A DNA stretch of 64,000 nucleotides from Caenorhabditis remanei (GCF_010183535.1 NC_071328.1:1178001-1242000), one strand, 5' to 3'. Positions 11,120-22,021 are shown, numbered from the stretch's first letter. Numbers and translations are program-made. The notes: generated from the letters alone by a model not told the origin.

Positions 11120-12390
11120 GGAGTTTATAAGCTTAAGTAGCCCCACAGGCTTAGATTTAACCAAAATTTTTTATTTATTCAAGTTTTCAGCCTAGCTTAG
11201 GCCTAAGGTCCTTAATCCTAAATCTCGCCTAAAGCTGTCTTCCTTAAGCCTAAGCCTTCAAACTCAATTTTTTCTAAGTCTAAGCCTAAAGTTCAGAAAT
11301 TTAGGTCTGAGGTCCTTCCTGATGGTCTTGGTTCTGCCAAAACCTCAAATCTTCCAGTTTTGAGCTGAAACTTCCAAGTTTAAGCTTAATTTTTGGGTTA
11401 AAATTACAAAATCTTACTGTAAGGCTCATATTTTTTCAAAATTTTGATTCTAGACAAGACCTTAAGACTCAGGCTCAACAAAAATCAGAATTTTTCTGAA
11501 AGTTTTCAGACAAATCCAAAGAAAAAGAATAATGAGAGGAGACAAACACCAAGGAAACAGAGAAAGTGAAAAGAAACCGTGTGAATATAAGTAAGAGTAA
11601 GGAAATGCACTTTTCCCCGCCTCCAGATGGAAATGGGAAATTTTATCACGAGAAAAAAATTGATTGATAAGGAAAAGGGCAATACAGAGAGGACAGGTAG
11701 ATAAGGAAAGTATAGTTAGGGGAAATTGTAGGTTAAAGGTATTTAGGCTAAGGCTGCAGGGTCCTAAACTCCAGGATTTTAGGGTTAGGCGTACACTTAA
11801 GGACTTTTGAAGCTCAAAACTGGAAGACCTGAGGCTTAGACAGAGCCAAGAGTCTTAGGAAAGACCTCAGACTTGAATTTTTCAAATTTAGGCTTATGCT
11901 TAGGAAATATAGGGGTTGGAAGGCTTAGGCTTAAGGAAGAGAACTTTAGGCTTGGACTCCAGGCCCTGAGGCTCGAGCTTAGGCAAACTTTGTAAGAAGA
12001 TCTAAGTCTTAGGTTTAACCAAAATACTTAGGCTAAAAGAGCAGATTCTTAGGCTCAGGGAGGACTTAAGACTTATAGTTAGGCTTAGACCCAGATAGGT
12101 TTCTGGTCATGCACGGCTTAAGCTACCGGACCTTAGGCTTAGGCTTGAGACCATTATTACCAAATTTCAAGGTCTTAGGCCTTTGCTGAGGATTCAGAAC
12201 ATCAGGCTTAGGCTACAAGACCTTATCCATAAAATTCAATTCTTAGGCCCATAGACTTAGGAAAAAATTGGTTACAAATAAGTTTTAAGGCTTAGTCCTA
12301 AGGAGGAGAACCTTAGGCTTAGGCTACAGGGTCATAGATTCAGGATTCAGAAACTTAGGCTTAGACTATAAGAACTTAGGCTCCAAGACT
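11120..12390. repeat. Long degenerate TTAGGC/GCCTAA block upstream of the zinc-finger gene
   Basis: Repeated CTTAGGCTTAGGCT or the complementary TAAGCCTAAGCC over more than 1 kb. Strand bias switches: GCCTAAG predominates before about 11400 and CTTAGGC after about 11740. Spacer words such as AGGTCCTTA and AAGACCTTA also recur, so the unit is longer than a simple hexamer. Confidence 0.75.
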
Positions 12391-13090
12391 CCAGGACCCG
12401 CTGTAGCCCCCCACCAGAAGACCCCGGAAGGTCACCACCAGGAAGCGTCGTCCAGGATGGATATGGCAGGTGGGATGGGCTTCGGAGTAGGAAGAGAGTT
12501 TCGGATGGTTTTTTTTTGGTTGGGGCTGGCGCCTCCCGCGGCCCCGCCGGCGGTACCTTTTCGCTCCTACCACTGTATGTTGACACAAGTTTTGTTGGAA
12601 GAAGAGAGAAGGGGGGTCGCGAACTGTTCACTTCCGGGGCTGACTTTTTGGAAGGAGGGGGGATTGGTTTACTCTTTTACAAAATAGATATCACAGAGAG
12701 AGAGAATCGTCTTCGAGGAGGACAAACATGGGCGGTCAGTTTTTTGAGCGGTAACTCGTTTTCTTGCGCTGCGTAAAAGTACGTGAAGTTGGGGTGACCG
12801 GCGTGTAGTTTGTGGGAATTGGTGAAATTGAGGAGCCACTGTGTTGGCTCACCTGTTAGATATATGGTTAGCGTGTGTGTGGGAGTACTGTAGCATCAGA
12901 AAATGGTTTTGCCTTCAAGTTACGCCAAAAAATTTGAGCTTATAGGACTTTTTTAAAAACTTTTCCTAAATTTTTGGAAAGTGCCTAATTTAATGGCTGG
13001 TTGATTTTACCTAATGGCTACAGTACGTTGTACGGAACTACAGTATGAAAATTTTAAAAATCAACAAAAAAAATTCGGAAAAAGTTTTTC
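12391..13090. other. GC-rich island without a confirmed gene
   Basis: About 12525-12560 is strongly GC-rich; read on the minus strand it gives a Gly/Ala-rich stretch (GTAGGAAGGASPN) that soon reaches a stop. I found no start or in-phase partner exon that would make it a gene. Confidence 0.3.
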
Positions 13091-13092
13091 TC

Positions 13093-13625
13093 AACTTTGT
13101 CATCATGACGTCGTCAATTCTACCAGATTTAGTCAAACCGTTTCAAATTTACATTTTCCTTGTAGATCAAATCTAGATCTCCACTTTTGTAGTAGACAAC
13201 TTTTTTCTAGGACCCCTTCCTGGGTTACTGTAGCCTTCCTAAGCTTCCTAAGTAAGCTGCGAAAGTTGAGAGTGGTGTAGAAGTGCGGCACCTTTGCGAA
13301 CCTACAGTAACCCAGGGAGCACATCTAGAGAAAAATGATCAACTACAAAAATAGAGTTTAAGAAATTCTCTATCTAACTATATTAATTTCAAAATATTCG
13401 GATTTGATACGACGGCCCGGTACCTTTTCGAAATTTTGAAAAAATGTTGTGAAAAAAGTTACGCCTGAAACATCTACTACTTCACAAAGCTGCAGTAACC
13501 CAGGGAGCACTGCTAGAGAAAAGTTGTCTACTAGAAAAATAAAAGTCTAGGTTTGATCTACACATTCATTAAAAAATTTCACACAATTTCCGATTAGAAT
13601 AGCCCAGGGCGCCATGTCAAAATTG
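13093..13625. repeat. Family-2 palindrome (two right arms)
   Basis: The left arm reads ATTCTACCAGATTTAGTCAAACCG, then the shared GTAGATCAAA...CTCCACTTTTGTAG core, then CTAGGACCCCTTCCTGGGTTACTGTAG. The right half returns ACAGTAACCCAGGGAGCAC and the reverse core twice (13303-13355 and 13493-13555). Ends and tip differ from family 1, but the core is the same. Confidence 0.7.
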
Positions 13626-13734
13626 GCAAAAAAGTTTCAAACAAACTTTTTTTTTTGAAAAATTTTGAGATTAAAATTTTTTCGAAGTTTTCAAAGTTCC
13701 TATTCGAGTTTTTTTAATCTATATTTAATAAAAT

Positions 13735-13930
13735 AGTTTTTCGTCCATCTGTCCGTCCCAAAATCCGGATGTCCGCACTAACCCATCGGAAGAATGAACA
13801 AACACAAAGGGAGAAAAGAGAGCGCAAATGACCAATGTTTCCACGTGGGCAGTTTCCCGCAATTTGTCTGTCTGTGTGTCCGCAACGTGTCTGGATGTCC
13901 AGATGTCCACAACGCACAACTAAACAACCT
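13735..13930. repeat. GTCC-rich simple repeat (CTGTCCGTCC, GTCTGTCTGTGTGTCCG)
   Basis: A run of words such as TCTGTCCGTCC, CCGGATGTCCGC and GGATGTCCAGATGTCC. Related tracts occur near 31535-31720, 34620-34670 and 56995-57055. No gene is seen. Confidence 0.6.
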
Positions 13931-14142
13931 AAGAACCCCCTGGGTGCTCTCACTATTGACCAACCGGAGGTCAGGTGCTACTCGGCACTTCCTGGTGGAA
14001 GGACTACAGTATGCTGGTGGCTACAGTATGCTGCACGGTACTACAGTATGAAAAATGTAGAAATAAATAAAAATTTTAAATATATAGTACCGAATAAGTA
14101 ATAAATAAGTTTTGAAAAAAAAATTGCTAGAATTTTTTTTCT

Positions 14143-14475
14143 AAATTTCTCATGACGTCAATTCTACCAGATTTTGTCAAACCGTTATAAATTCATATTT
14201 TTCTGGTAGATCAAATGTAGATCTTTAATTTTGTAGTTGACAACTTTTTTCTAGGATCCCTTCCTGGGGTACTGTAGTCAGCGGAAGTTGCCGCACTTCT
14301 ACACCACATGAAGAATGCGCATCAACTTCCTCCGCTGGGTAAGGCTACAGTAACCCAGGATCGCATTCTATAAAAAAGTGGTCAACTACAAAAATGAAGG
14401 TCTAGGTTTGATCTACACAGGCATTATAAAATTTTAGACAATTTCAAGTTGGAATTGCCCAGGAAATCATGCCAA
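14143..14475. repeat. Family-2 palindrome
   Basis: ATTCTACCAGATTTTGTCAAACCG opens the left arm; the core TTTTGTAGTTGACAACTTTTTT and TTCCTGGGGTACTGTAG follow. The right arm gives GCTACAGTAACCCAGG, the reverse core, and GATCTACACAGGCATT. Confidence 0.75.
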
Positions 14476-14952
14476 AATTGGTTTTTAAAAAATGTCAAAA
14501 AAATTTTTTTTGAATTTTTGACCTAAAATTTTTTTCTTCGTTCAAAAACCTTTTTTCAAAAAAACCAATTCCAAAGTGTACATATGACCTCCAACAACGT
14601 CTTCGCCTATTCAATACCATCTTAGATCATCTTGAATTCAGAGACACCTTCCATTCGGGGTCGTCGTCTCTCTCTCTCTCTTTCGATTTCGCCCCCCTCT
14701 AATATTTGCTCAAGACAGGCAAAAAGTTTGCGTAACCGCCAGGAGGAGGCCATCGCCTTTTTTCCCCCGCTCTCTTTCTCGTCAACTTCTTCTTCTTTTC
14801 CCCCTTTTTGTGGAAATCCAAATAGGAACCGTACGCCTGGTACGCGGTGGGGTCGGCGCCGCCCGCCCGGGGGGGACCGCAAACATATGACAAGTCTTAT
14901 AAGTTATAGAAGGAAGTAAACCGATGGGTATCAAAGAATAAGCGGTAAAAAT

Positions 14953-15020
14953 CCTGGGAGTGGACTCGAACCTGGGATGGTCTGGGTGGAGGCGATGAGG
15001 ACCACTCGGCCACGCGGGCG
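14953..15020 (-). pseudogene. tRNA-like sequence (Ser/Leu type), degenerate
   Basis: On the minus strand it reads CGCGTGGCCGAGTGGTCC (A box of the class-II Ser/Leu kind) and later CAGGTTCGAGTCC (B box). The end stems do not pair fully and the anticodon arm is unclear. It is immediately followed by a half family-1 palindrome (15023-15168). Confidence 0.5.
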
Positions 15021-15022
15021 CT

Positions 15023-15168
15023 TATGCTTTAAAGGCGCATATCTCAAAAGTGGGCGGAGCTATCAAAAAGTTGTCAACTACAAAAATGTAGCCCTGGTAT
15101 TGATCTACAAGATTAATATAAATTTGGGACAAGTGGGACAAAATGTGACACAAAGGGGACAGGTTAAA
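15023..15168. repeat. Half copy of family 1
   Basis: Right arm only: CTTTAAAGGCGCATATCTC, reverse core, and ATGTGACACAAAGGGGACAGG. Confidence 0.65.
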
Positions 15169-15305
15169 GATGAGTTATTATTCGAAAAAAGGGAGATTTT
15201 AAAAACCTCTGTAACTCTGCATATTCGGGGGTGTGAGAGCTTAAAAATAGCTTAAAATGGAGCTAAAGACATGGCCTACCTAAAAATTGCAAAAATTTCC
15301 AAAAA

Positions 15306-15388
15306 ATGATTGGTGGCGAGGAAATTGAACCTGGGATAATCGGGGAGGTGTGGGACCGCCACCGCCTTAGACCACTCGGCCACGCTAT
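15306..15388 (-). pseudogene. tRNA-like sequence (Ser/Leu type), degenerate
   Basis: The minus strand reads GTGGCCGAGTGGTCTAAGG...CCCAGGTTCAATTTCC, with a longer variable region than the 14953 copy. Again a half family-1 palindrome follows (15387-15490). A further, poorer copy lies at about 15668-15721. All three share the flank AATAGCTTAAA...GCTAAGGACATGG, so they are units of one local duplication. Confidence 0.5.
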
Positions 15389-15941
15389 CTTTAAAGACGC
15401 ATATCTCAAAAGTGGGCAGAGCTATCAAAAATTTGTCAACTACAAAAATGTAGCCCTTGTTTTGATCTACAAGGTTAATATAAACTTGAGACAGTGGGTC
15501 CGTAGGTTAAAACATGACAAGCTCATGCGATTCGCAAAAATTCGAAATTCCGCTTGAAATTTTCAAACCTTTGTAACTCCGCCTATTCGAGGGTGTAGCA
15601 ATTCAAAAATAGCTTAAATTAAAGCTAAGGACATGGTTGACCTATTCCTTGTAAAAATGTTCAGAAAATCGAACCTGGTTTTGGGAGCGCCACCTCCTTG
15701 GAGCACTCTGCCATGTGGGCGGTTAGGCCTAAGGTCCCTAGACCTTGCGCTCCAGGTACTGTAGATCAACAAAATAATAATGAAAAGTGAAAATGCTCTC
15801 TTAACAAAGTACATGCCCTTGCTCTCTCCGCCGCCTCAAAAAATGCGTCGAGTCAGCTCGGTTCCAGGAGGTACCAGTTTCCTTATCAGGGGGCGATAGG
15901 GGGGCGAATGTGCTCTTTTGAATAGAAGAATTGAAACTTAC

Positions 15942-16093
15942 GTGAATGATGATGGAGGGACTGAATGTGCACAACGAATGGCAACAATCGGAGGAGGATA
16001 GAGTAATTGGCTCGAATTTTCGTCGGGGAGATTTTTTTGTGTTTCGAGCGTTATTGAATAAGTGGCAGCGGTTTTGTGTCTACGGTGATACTG
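15942..16093 (-). CDS. Possible exon of an unrecognised gene
   Basis: On the minus strand an open frame (ITLETQKNLPDENSSQLLYP, then CAHSVPPSSF) is bounded by TTATTACAG and a consensus GTAAGT donor. No partner exon in the correct phase could be identified on either side, so this is weak. Confidence 0.25.
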
Positions 16094-16237
16094 TAATAAT
16101 AATAGAGCAAAGAGCAGCACTTTTGGAAAGGGTATGCAAAAAAGTGATTTTTTTATTTTTTTTCGAAAACTTGGAAAAATAGAAAAAAAATAGGCAAACT
16201 TCAACAGAGTGCCGCGGGCTTCCCCTCAGCTCAATTT

Positions 16238-16500
16238 TTTCAACTTAAAGTTTTTTTGGTAGATCAAATCTAGATCTCCATTTTCGTAGTTGACAACTAC
16301 TTTGTAGGACCTCACCCTAGGTTACTGTAGAATTCCGAAGCCAAGCGGCTTTGTGCGCTCAACCGATTTTCGGAAAGCTACAGTACCCCAGGGTGATGTC
16401 CTACAAAAATGTTGTCGACTACAAAAATGGAGATCTAGTTTTGATCTACAAAAAAACATAAATTTTGAAAAACTGGGCATGTAGGTTAAAGCGTCACGGG
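16238..16500. repeat. Family-2 palindrome
   Basis: GTAGATCAAATCTAGATCTCC, the core TTCGTAGTTGACAACTACTTTG, CCTAGGTTACTGTAG, then the inverse arm CTACAGTACCCCAGGG and ACTACAAAAATGGAGATCTAG. Confidence 0.75.
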
Positions 16501-16738
16501 ATCTGAAATATTGTCAAAAACTCAAAATTTTTAAATTTTGAAAAATTCAGAAAAACCCAAGTTTTCAAATCTTTGTAACTCTGACTATTTAAGGTTTTAT
16601 GAACCCAAAATAGCTTAAATTAAAGGTAAAGACAAGTACTACCTATACCTATCAAAAATTACAGCCTCTACGCTCAGACACCTAACAGGGCTTGGCGCGA
16701 AATAAAGAAAGTTTTGACCTAGAAAACCCCAAAACAAT

Positions 16739-17040
16739 CTTATTTTGATATGTCACCATGCTCAGAATAAAAAACAAAAAATAACGACGAGGAAAAAGAA
16801 TCGAACCCGGGATGCAAGATTGGTGGCCGGACTCCTAACCAGCTGCGTCATGGTGGCGTGGGTGAAGGCGGCGCCGTACGACGCCACCCGGCGAGAAAGG
16901 CCGCATTTATCACCACCTTGGCGCGCCCTCCGCTTTGTGTCTCGCATGGCGCAGTGGCTGCGTTTTTGCCCCACACTCAAAGGGTCGCGGGTTCGATTCC
17001 ACCCTACTCAAAACCTTTTTTTCATCTTTTTCTCAATGTC
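16739..17040. repeat. Paired tRNA-like element, copy 1
   Basis: The left arm (16787-16857) on the minus strand reads GACGCAGCTGGTTAGGAG...CCCGGGTTCGATTC; the right arm (16943-17009) on the plus strand reads ATGGCGCAGTGGCTGCG...GCGGGTTCGATTCC. They diverge from a short GC-rich spacer. The left flank is GATATGTCACCATGCTCAG followed by AAAACAAAAAATAA. Confidence 0.7.
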
Positions 17041-17930
17041 CAATAGTTCAAAAACTACTTCTTATCACATTTTCCTCCAAAAACTGTTATCATGAACTTG
17101 AAACCGTTTCGCGTTTCCTGCTCTCGGCCGCCGCTGCCCAAGTGCTCCGCCAGGCGCCGCTCTCGGAGCTGCTCTGTTTGTTCCCCCTCCGGTGTGAAAG
17201 TGCATGGTCACCGGGTGGCACCGTCTCACAGTCTACTGGCACAGCACAGTGTGTGCTCCTCCAAATAGACGACGCAACACACGAAAAAAGAAGAAAAAAA
17301 GCAGAAGATACTGGAGACGCAGCTCTGCACTATTATATATGTACTGAACAAATATGCCAGGGGTTCACGAACGGGTTTTTTTGTATAGGGAGGGGGGCGC
17401 CGAGGGTAACGGGGTAACTGGCACACAAAAACTTTTTCGGGAACTTTTGCGTAAGCGGGACGGGCAAAAAAAGTGCATGCACTATTGCAACTTTTTTCGA
17501 AATCCCAACAAAAAAAGTTTTGCGCGGTTTCGTTGGAAAGTAGTTGGCAAGGGAAAAGGGGTCGAAAAACTCTTTAAACCAATTTTTTTCAAATTTCAAA
17601 AAAATTCAAAAAAAAATTTTTTTTTTGAATTTTCAATTTTGGCGCCAAATCTTCTGGATCTTGAAAACTACTCATTTTATTGTCATCTAACAACCTAAAA
17701 AGACCTAAAAAGCCTAAAAACAGCCTAAAGACCAAACTGCACACAAAAACCGATGATAAACATCATTTTAGATATCTCTTCTTCCCTCACCAAGGTTCAG
17801 GTAACATGAGTCAGACAGCAGTTGGTCAATTTTTTGGGAGAAGGGTCATATGTATTAGATATTGTGGTGTTTCATGTGATTGGTTGGGTAGATCAAAGGG
17901 AATTGGTCAAAAATCGAGGTTTTAATCAAA
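17041..17930. other. Stretch without recognised gene
   Basis: Includes a GC-rich part (17100-17240) that can be read openly but has no motif or in-phase splice partners, followed by AT-rich sequence. Confidence 0.3.
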
Positions 17931-18220
17931 AAGAGATATGTCATCGAGCTCAGAAAAGAAAACAAAAAATAATAGCGGGGTAGAGGAATCGAACCCGGGA
18001 CGCGAGATTGGTGGTCAGACTCCTTACCAGTTGCGCCATAGGTAGCGGGGGTAAGCGCCGCCACCAAGCCACCAAAGAGCGCGCTTATCACCACCTTGGT
18101 GTGCCCACTCTTTCGAGTGCCGCATGGCGCAGTGGCTACGATTTTGCCCCACACACAAAGGGTCGCAGGTTCGACTCCCACCTACTGTCAAACTTTTTTT
18201 GCATTCTTTTTTCTGGCATT
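17931..18220. repeat. Paired tRNA-like element, copy 2
   Basis: Left arm 17974-18046 (minus; GCGCAACTGGTAAGGAGTC...CCCGGGTTCGATTCC), right arm 18121-18186 (plus; ATGGCGCAGTGGCTACG...AGGTTCGACTCCC). Left flank GATATGTCATCGAGCTCAG. Confidence 0.7.
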
Positions 18221-18549
18221 TCAAGTTAAACTGAGCACACAGTTACAAGAATAAACACTTATTTCTAGTCACAAAACGATTTTTTGGAAGGAAAGAAAGG
18301 TAAGTACCAGAACCTAACAAACATCAACAATATTTCCTCACAACGGTTTAGATACCATCTCGAATCTTCTCTTTTCCACCCCGAGATGCCAAAACCACCG
18401 TCCGTGTGTACATATTGACTCATTACATGTGACGTAAAGTGGTTTCTAGGCCTTGGAGAGGGTTAACTGGTTTCGAAATATTGTGTATTGTAGGTTTTGC
18501 AAAAAGAGAAATGAGAAATAATAATGATAAATCTGTCGCCGATGTATTG

Positions 18550-18850
18550 GGAAAAAGATGCAAAAAAGATTTGGGGTAGGGAGGAATCGAACCCGCGACC
18601 ATTTGGGTCTAGGGCAAAAACGCAGCCACTGCGCCATGCGGCACACAGGAGGGAGAACACACCAAGGTGGTGATAAATGCAGCCTTTCTCGCCAGGTGCC
18701 ATTGTACCGCGGCGCCTTCACCATTGTCACCATGGCGCAATGGTTAAGGAGTCTGGCCACCAATCTCCCATCCCGGGTTCGATTCTTTTTCGCCGCCATT
18801 ATTTTTTGTTTTTTATTCTGAGCATGGTGACATATCAGGTTTTGCGAATA
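18550..18850. repeat. Paired tRNA-like element, copy 3, inverted
   Basis: Same two arms in opposite orientation: the GTGGCTGCG type is on the minus strand at 18574-18643, and the ATGGCGCAATGGTTAAGGAG type on the plus strand at 18727-18797. The right flank TTATTCTGAGCATGGTGACA is the inverse of the left flank of copy 1, defining the element end. Confidence 0.7.
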
Positions 18851-19394
18851 AGTCTTTGAAATGTCAAAACTTACTTTTTTGTCCAAATTAGAATCTAAAA
18901 TTAACGTCGATTTATGATCAAAAATAAAAGTTTTATGTGTGTGTCTGTTTGACACGAAACCATCCGAAACCGGGTGGCTGAACAAATAATTAGAACGAAA
19001 AAAAAAAAACGGTGTCCAGTTGAAAATATTTATTTTTTACTTAGGAACCGAACCAAGTGATCAGTTGAAAATGGAAACTCTTCCTTTTTTCTAGGAAACT
19101 TTGCATTAGAGCGCACTTCCCTATGATCTCTGATAAAAATTTCATAAAATGGAAAAAATTGGAAAAAAGTGTCCAGGTGGAAAAAACCACTTCAAGCACA
19201 TACACCGTTCATTAGGAAATTAATATGAGTTTTTGTTTTTGAAACAAGTTTTTCAGGTGTAGATCAAACAATAATTATGTTTAAATGTTTCAAACTTTCA
19301 ACACAAAATGACTAAATTTTTAAAAACTCAAAAAAAAGATTTAAAATTTAGAAAAAATTGAAAAATAGGCAAACTTCAACATGGCGCCGTGGGC
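18851..19394. other. AT-rich stretch without recognised gene
   Basis: Contains GTGTCCAGTTGAAAA and GTGTCCAGGTGGAAAA words (about 19010-19180) but no supportable gene. Confidence 0.3.
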
Positions 19395-19685
19395 TTCATT
19401 ATACCTCAATCGTCTCAAATTTATATTTCTCTGGTAGATCAAACCTAGATCTCCATTTTTGTAGTTGACAACTTTTTTTTAGGACCCCTTCCTGGGTTAC
19501 TGTAGTTCTCCGAAGCCTAGCGACTTTGCGCGCGCGCCGTCTGCCAACTAGTTTACGAAGTGCTACAGTACCCCAGGGTGCGCTCCTAGAAAAAAGTTGT
19601 CAATTACAAAAATAGAGATCTAGTTTTGATCTACAAGAAAAGTTTAAATTTAAACAGTTTGATCAAAACGTGACTTCTCGGAACA
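19395..19685. repeat. Family-2 palindrome
   Basis: Left arm TTCTCTGGTAGATCAAACC with core TTTTTGTAGTTGACAACTTTTT and CTTCCTGGGTTACTGTAG; right arm GCTACAGTACCCCAGGG with the reverse core. Confidence 0.75.
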
Positions 19686-19809
19686 TCTTCAAATTTTCAG
19701 AATTTTCAAAAAAAAAATCATATTCACGTGAATCCCAATTTTTATTCTTTTTTCCCTAAAAATCTACAAATCCATCATTTCTAACAATATCTACAAAAAT
19801 CGAAATAAA

Positions 19810-21483
19810 ATGCCGTCTGGTGGCTCAAGAAAGCCAAAAAAGGCAGCGGTAAGCAAAAGAAGAAAAAGGAGGAGCTGACGAGGTAGGAAGACCCCCCCCC
19901 CACCTCGCGGAACCCACGTTTAAAGGTCGGCGCCATTCTAATTGGTGCCCGTTGGCTGTGATGACTGAACGGCAGATGTTCAAAAAATTGAGAGAAAAAC
20001 CACTCCAATTATCGTTTCAACCAAACACAACACAAAAAGAGAAAGAGAGACTCCTCGAAAACGGACGGAGCCGGTGTTTAGAGGGGTTTGGGAGCTACAG
20101 TAGGCTTGGGGAATCGAAAAAAAAGAAAAAAAAAGAATGCAAAAAAGTTTGGACGTGGAAGGAATCGAACCCACGACCCTTTGCGCGCGGGGCAAAAGCG
20201 CAGCCACTGCGCCACACGACACACAAATGGAAGGAGACACCAAGGTGGTGATAAGCGCGCCCTTTGGCGGCGCCGCCGCCACTTCTACCACCCGCCTCCC
20301 ATGGCGCAACAGGTAACAACGCTGACCACCAATCTCACATCCCGGGTTCGATTCTTTCACGACGCCAATAATTTTTGTTTTTCTTATTTTTTCCGCTGAT
20401 CACCGCCTGAGAACTAAAATTCTTCTCAGATCCTCGGAAGCGAGTAGTCGTGGTATTCGAGAGCGCACAAAATGGCGGAAACATCGGCGTGAGATGGAGC
20501 TGAAAAGACTGGAGGAGAAGAGGATTCAGGAGGAGGCGGAGCAATTGAGAAGGTAGGCGTGAGACAGGTGAAAATGGTGGAAATAATTGGATAATTAGGT
20601 AGGAGGAATGTTGTTTATTTTCCTTTTTTGCACAAAACTTAAAATTTCACACGGATTTCTTGCTCAATATGATCTTTGGAACCAAAAAAGGTGTTGTTTC
20701 CAGAAAAACCGAGGAGCAAAAGAAGGTTTTCAAGAAGGCGTACGAAGAGTTCGAGCGGTCCCTTCAAGACTCGGAATCCCTTCAAAAAGAGGTGGAGACT
20801 GTGCTAAGTGATTATCGGAAGGCGAAGAATCATTTCAAGATTAAAGTACAATTCGAGTCCAACGATTTCATTGCGACACAACAGATTGAGAATACGGTAG
20901 GTTTTGACCTGGAATACCCCAAAACATCGAGTTATTCACTAAACCTGATATGTCAACGTGCTCAGAAAAGAAAACAAAAAATAATGGCGGGGGAAAAGAA
21001 TCGAACCCGGGACGCGAGATTGGTGGCCGGTCTCCTTACCAGTTGCGCCATGGTAGCGAGCGGGGAAAGGCGGCGTCGGCGGCGCAGCAAGAAAGGCCGC
21101 ATTTATCACCACCCTGCGCCTCCTATTAATCCGTGTGCCTCATGGCGCAGTGGCTGCGCTTTTGCCCCGCGCACAAAGGGTCTCGGGTTCGATTCCTCCC
21201 TACTCCAAAACTTTTTTTGCATTCTTATTTAAGGTGGCCTAGATCCCCCACAAGGCCACCAAGCATGAAAACCAAGTTTTCAGCAATTCTCCGCGGCGGC
21301 CGACCGCATCCGATCTTCTGAAATCCAGCTGTTCAAAATGGAGGGCGAATTGGAGAAGACTAAACAGGTAGCTTTTAGGATTTTAACAAATTACTGAAAA
21401 CATCGATTTTTCAGATCCGTGACGACTACATACGTGACTTGAACCAGAGTTGGTATACTCGGTTGTGGAGATTTTTGTATTGA
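19810..21483 (+). CDS. Coiled-coil protein of unknown function, 5 exons, probable 1-base lesion in exon 1
   Basis: Exons 20430-20552, 20704-20896, 21284-21367 and 21415-21483 join in phase and give a Lys/Glu-rich, strongly helical protein (RRKTEEQKKVFKKAYEEFE; QLFKMEGELEKTKQ) ending SWYTRLWRFLY. Exon 1 (19810-19882, donor AG/GTAGGA) starts MPSGGSRKPKK and has the right downstream phase only if one base is added in the A-run at 19836-19841; read literally it hits a stop. Either the A-run was miscounted in the assembly or the gene carries a frameshift. About 180 residues in total. Intron 3 contains a paired tRNA-like element. It converges on the small membrane-protein gene. Function unknown. 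Confidence 0.65.
20130..20400. repeat. Paired tRNA-like element, copy 4
   Basis: Left arm 20150-20219 (minus, GCGCAGTGGCTGCGC...GTGGGTTCGATTCC), right arm 20297-20366 (plus, ATGGCGCAACAGGTAACAACG...CCCGGGTTCGATTC). It lies in intron 1 of the coiled-coil gene. Confidence 0.7.
20944..21232. repeat. Paired tRNA-like element, copy 5
   Basis: Left arm 20987-21058 (minus), right arm 21139-21206 (plus), flank GATATGTCAACGTGCTCAG. It fills most of intron 3 of the coiled-coil gene. Confidence 0.7.
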
Positions 21484-21529
21484 GATTTATCGATATTTTT
21501 TCTCTGGTTCGAGGGATTAAGATTATGGA

Positions 21530-21535
21530 AATAAA
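21530..21535 (+). terminator. Poly(A) signal of the coiled-coil gene
   Basis: AATAAA lies 47 bp after the stop at 21483. Confidence 0.7.
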
Positions 21536-21635
21536 GTAGTTCGGGATTTTGAAGAAATCGAGAAATTTCTTTAAACAAACTGCAAAACAAGTGTTTTTTA
21601 ACGGAAAATTGAGCTTTTTTGAAAAAACGGCTCAA

Positions 21636-22021
21636 CTTTGACATGTCCCCTTGGTGTTATATTGTGTCCCCAATGTCCCAAATTTATAATTTTCTGGTAG
21701 ATCAAAACAAGGACTACATTTTTGTAGTTTACAACTTTTTGATAGCTCCGCCCACTTTTGAGATACAGAAGCTCAAAGTTAGCTCGCCTAGAGAGGGCGA
21801 GAGAGCGTGCGAAAAGAGGAGGGCGTCTCGCTTCTCTGCGTCTCCTCCCTCTCTCCGCGCGCGCCCTGGAAGTAGGCTATCTTTAAAGGCGCATATCTCA
21901 AAAGTGGGCGGAGCTATCAAAAAACTTTCAACTACAAAAATGTAGCCCTATTCTTGATCTATCAGAAAAATGCAAATTTGGGACATTTCGCACAATTCTG
22001 GCCCCACAGGGATATGTCAAA
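21636..22021. repeat. Family-1 palindrome between convergent genes
   Basis: ACTTTGACATGTCCCCTTGG at the left and GGGATATGTCAAAGT at the right, so the terminal inverted repeat extends out to ACTTTGACAT. The loop carries CGAGAGAGCGTGCGAAAAGAG. Confidence 0.8.

Noticed and set aside
14968..15557. Two plus-strand frames containing [20 protein letters not shown] or close variants
   Set aside because: This peptide recurs wherever a family-1 arm is read in one frame (also at 3674, 21619, 46475); it is repeat translation.
16745..17095. Frames across paired tRNA-like elements containing ARLVAGLLTSCVMV
   Set aside because: The same peptide appears at 20660-21232 and in inverse at 18446, always at the tRNA-like arms, so it is not a protein gene.
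20660..21232. A continuous 190-residue frame across exon 3 of the coiled-coil gene
   Set aside because: Only 20704-20896 is coding; the frame runs past the GTAGGT donor into the intronic tRNA-like element.
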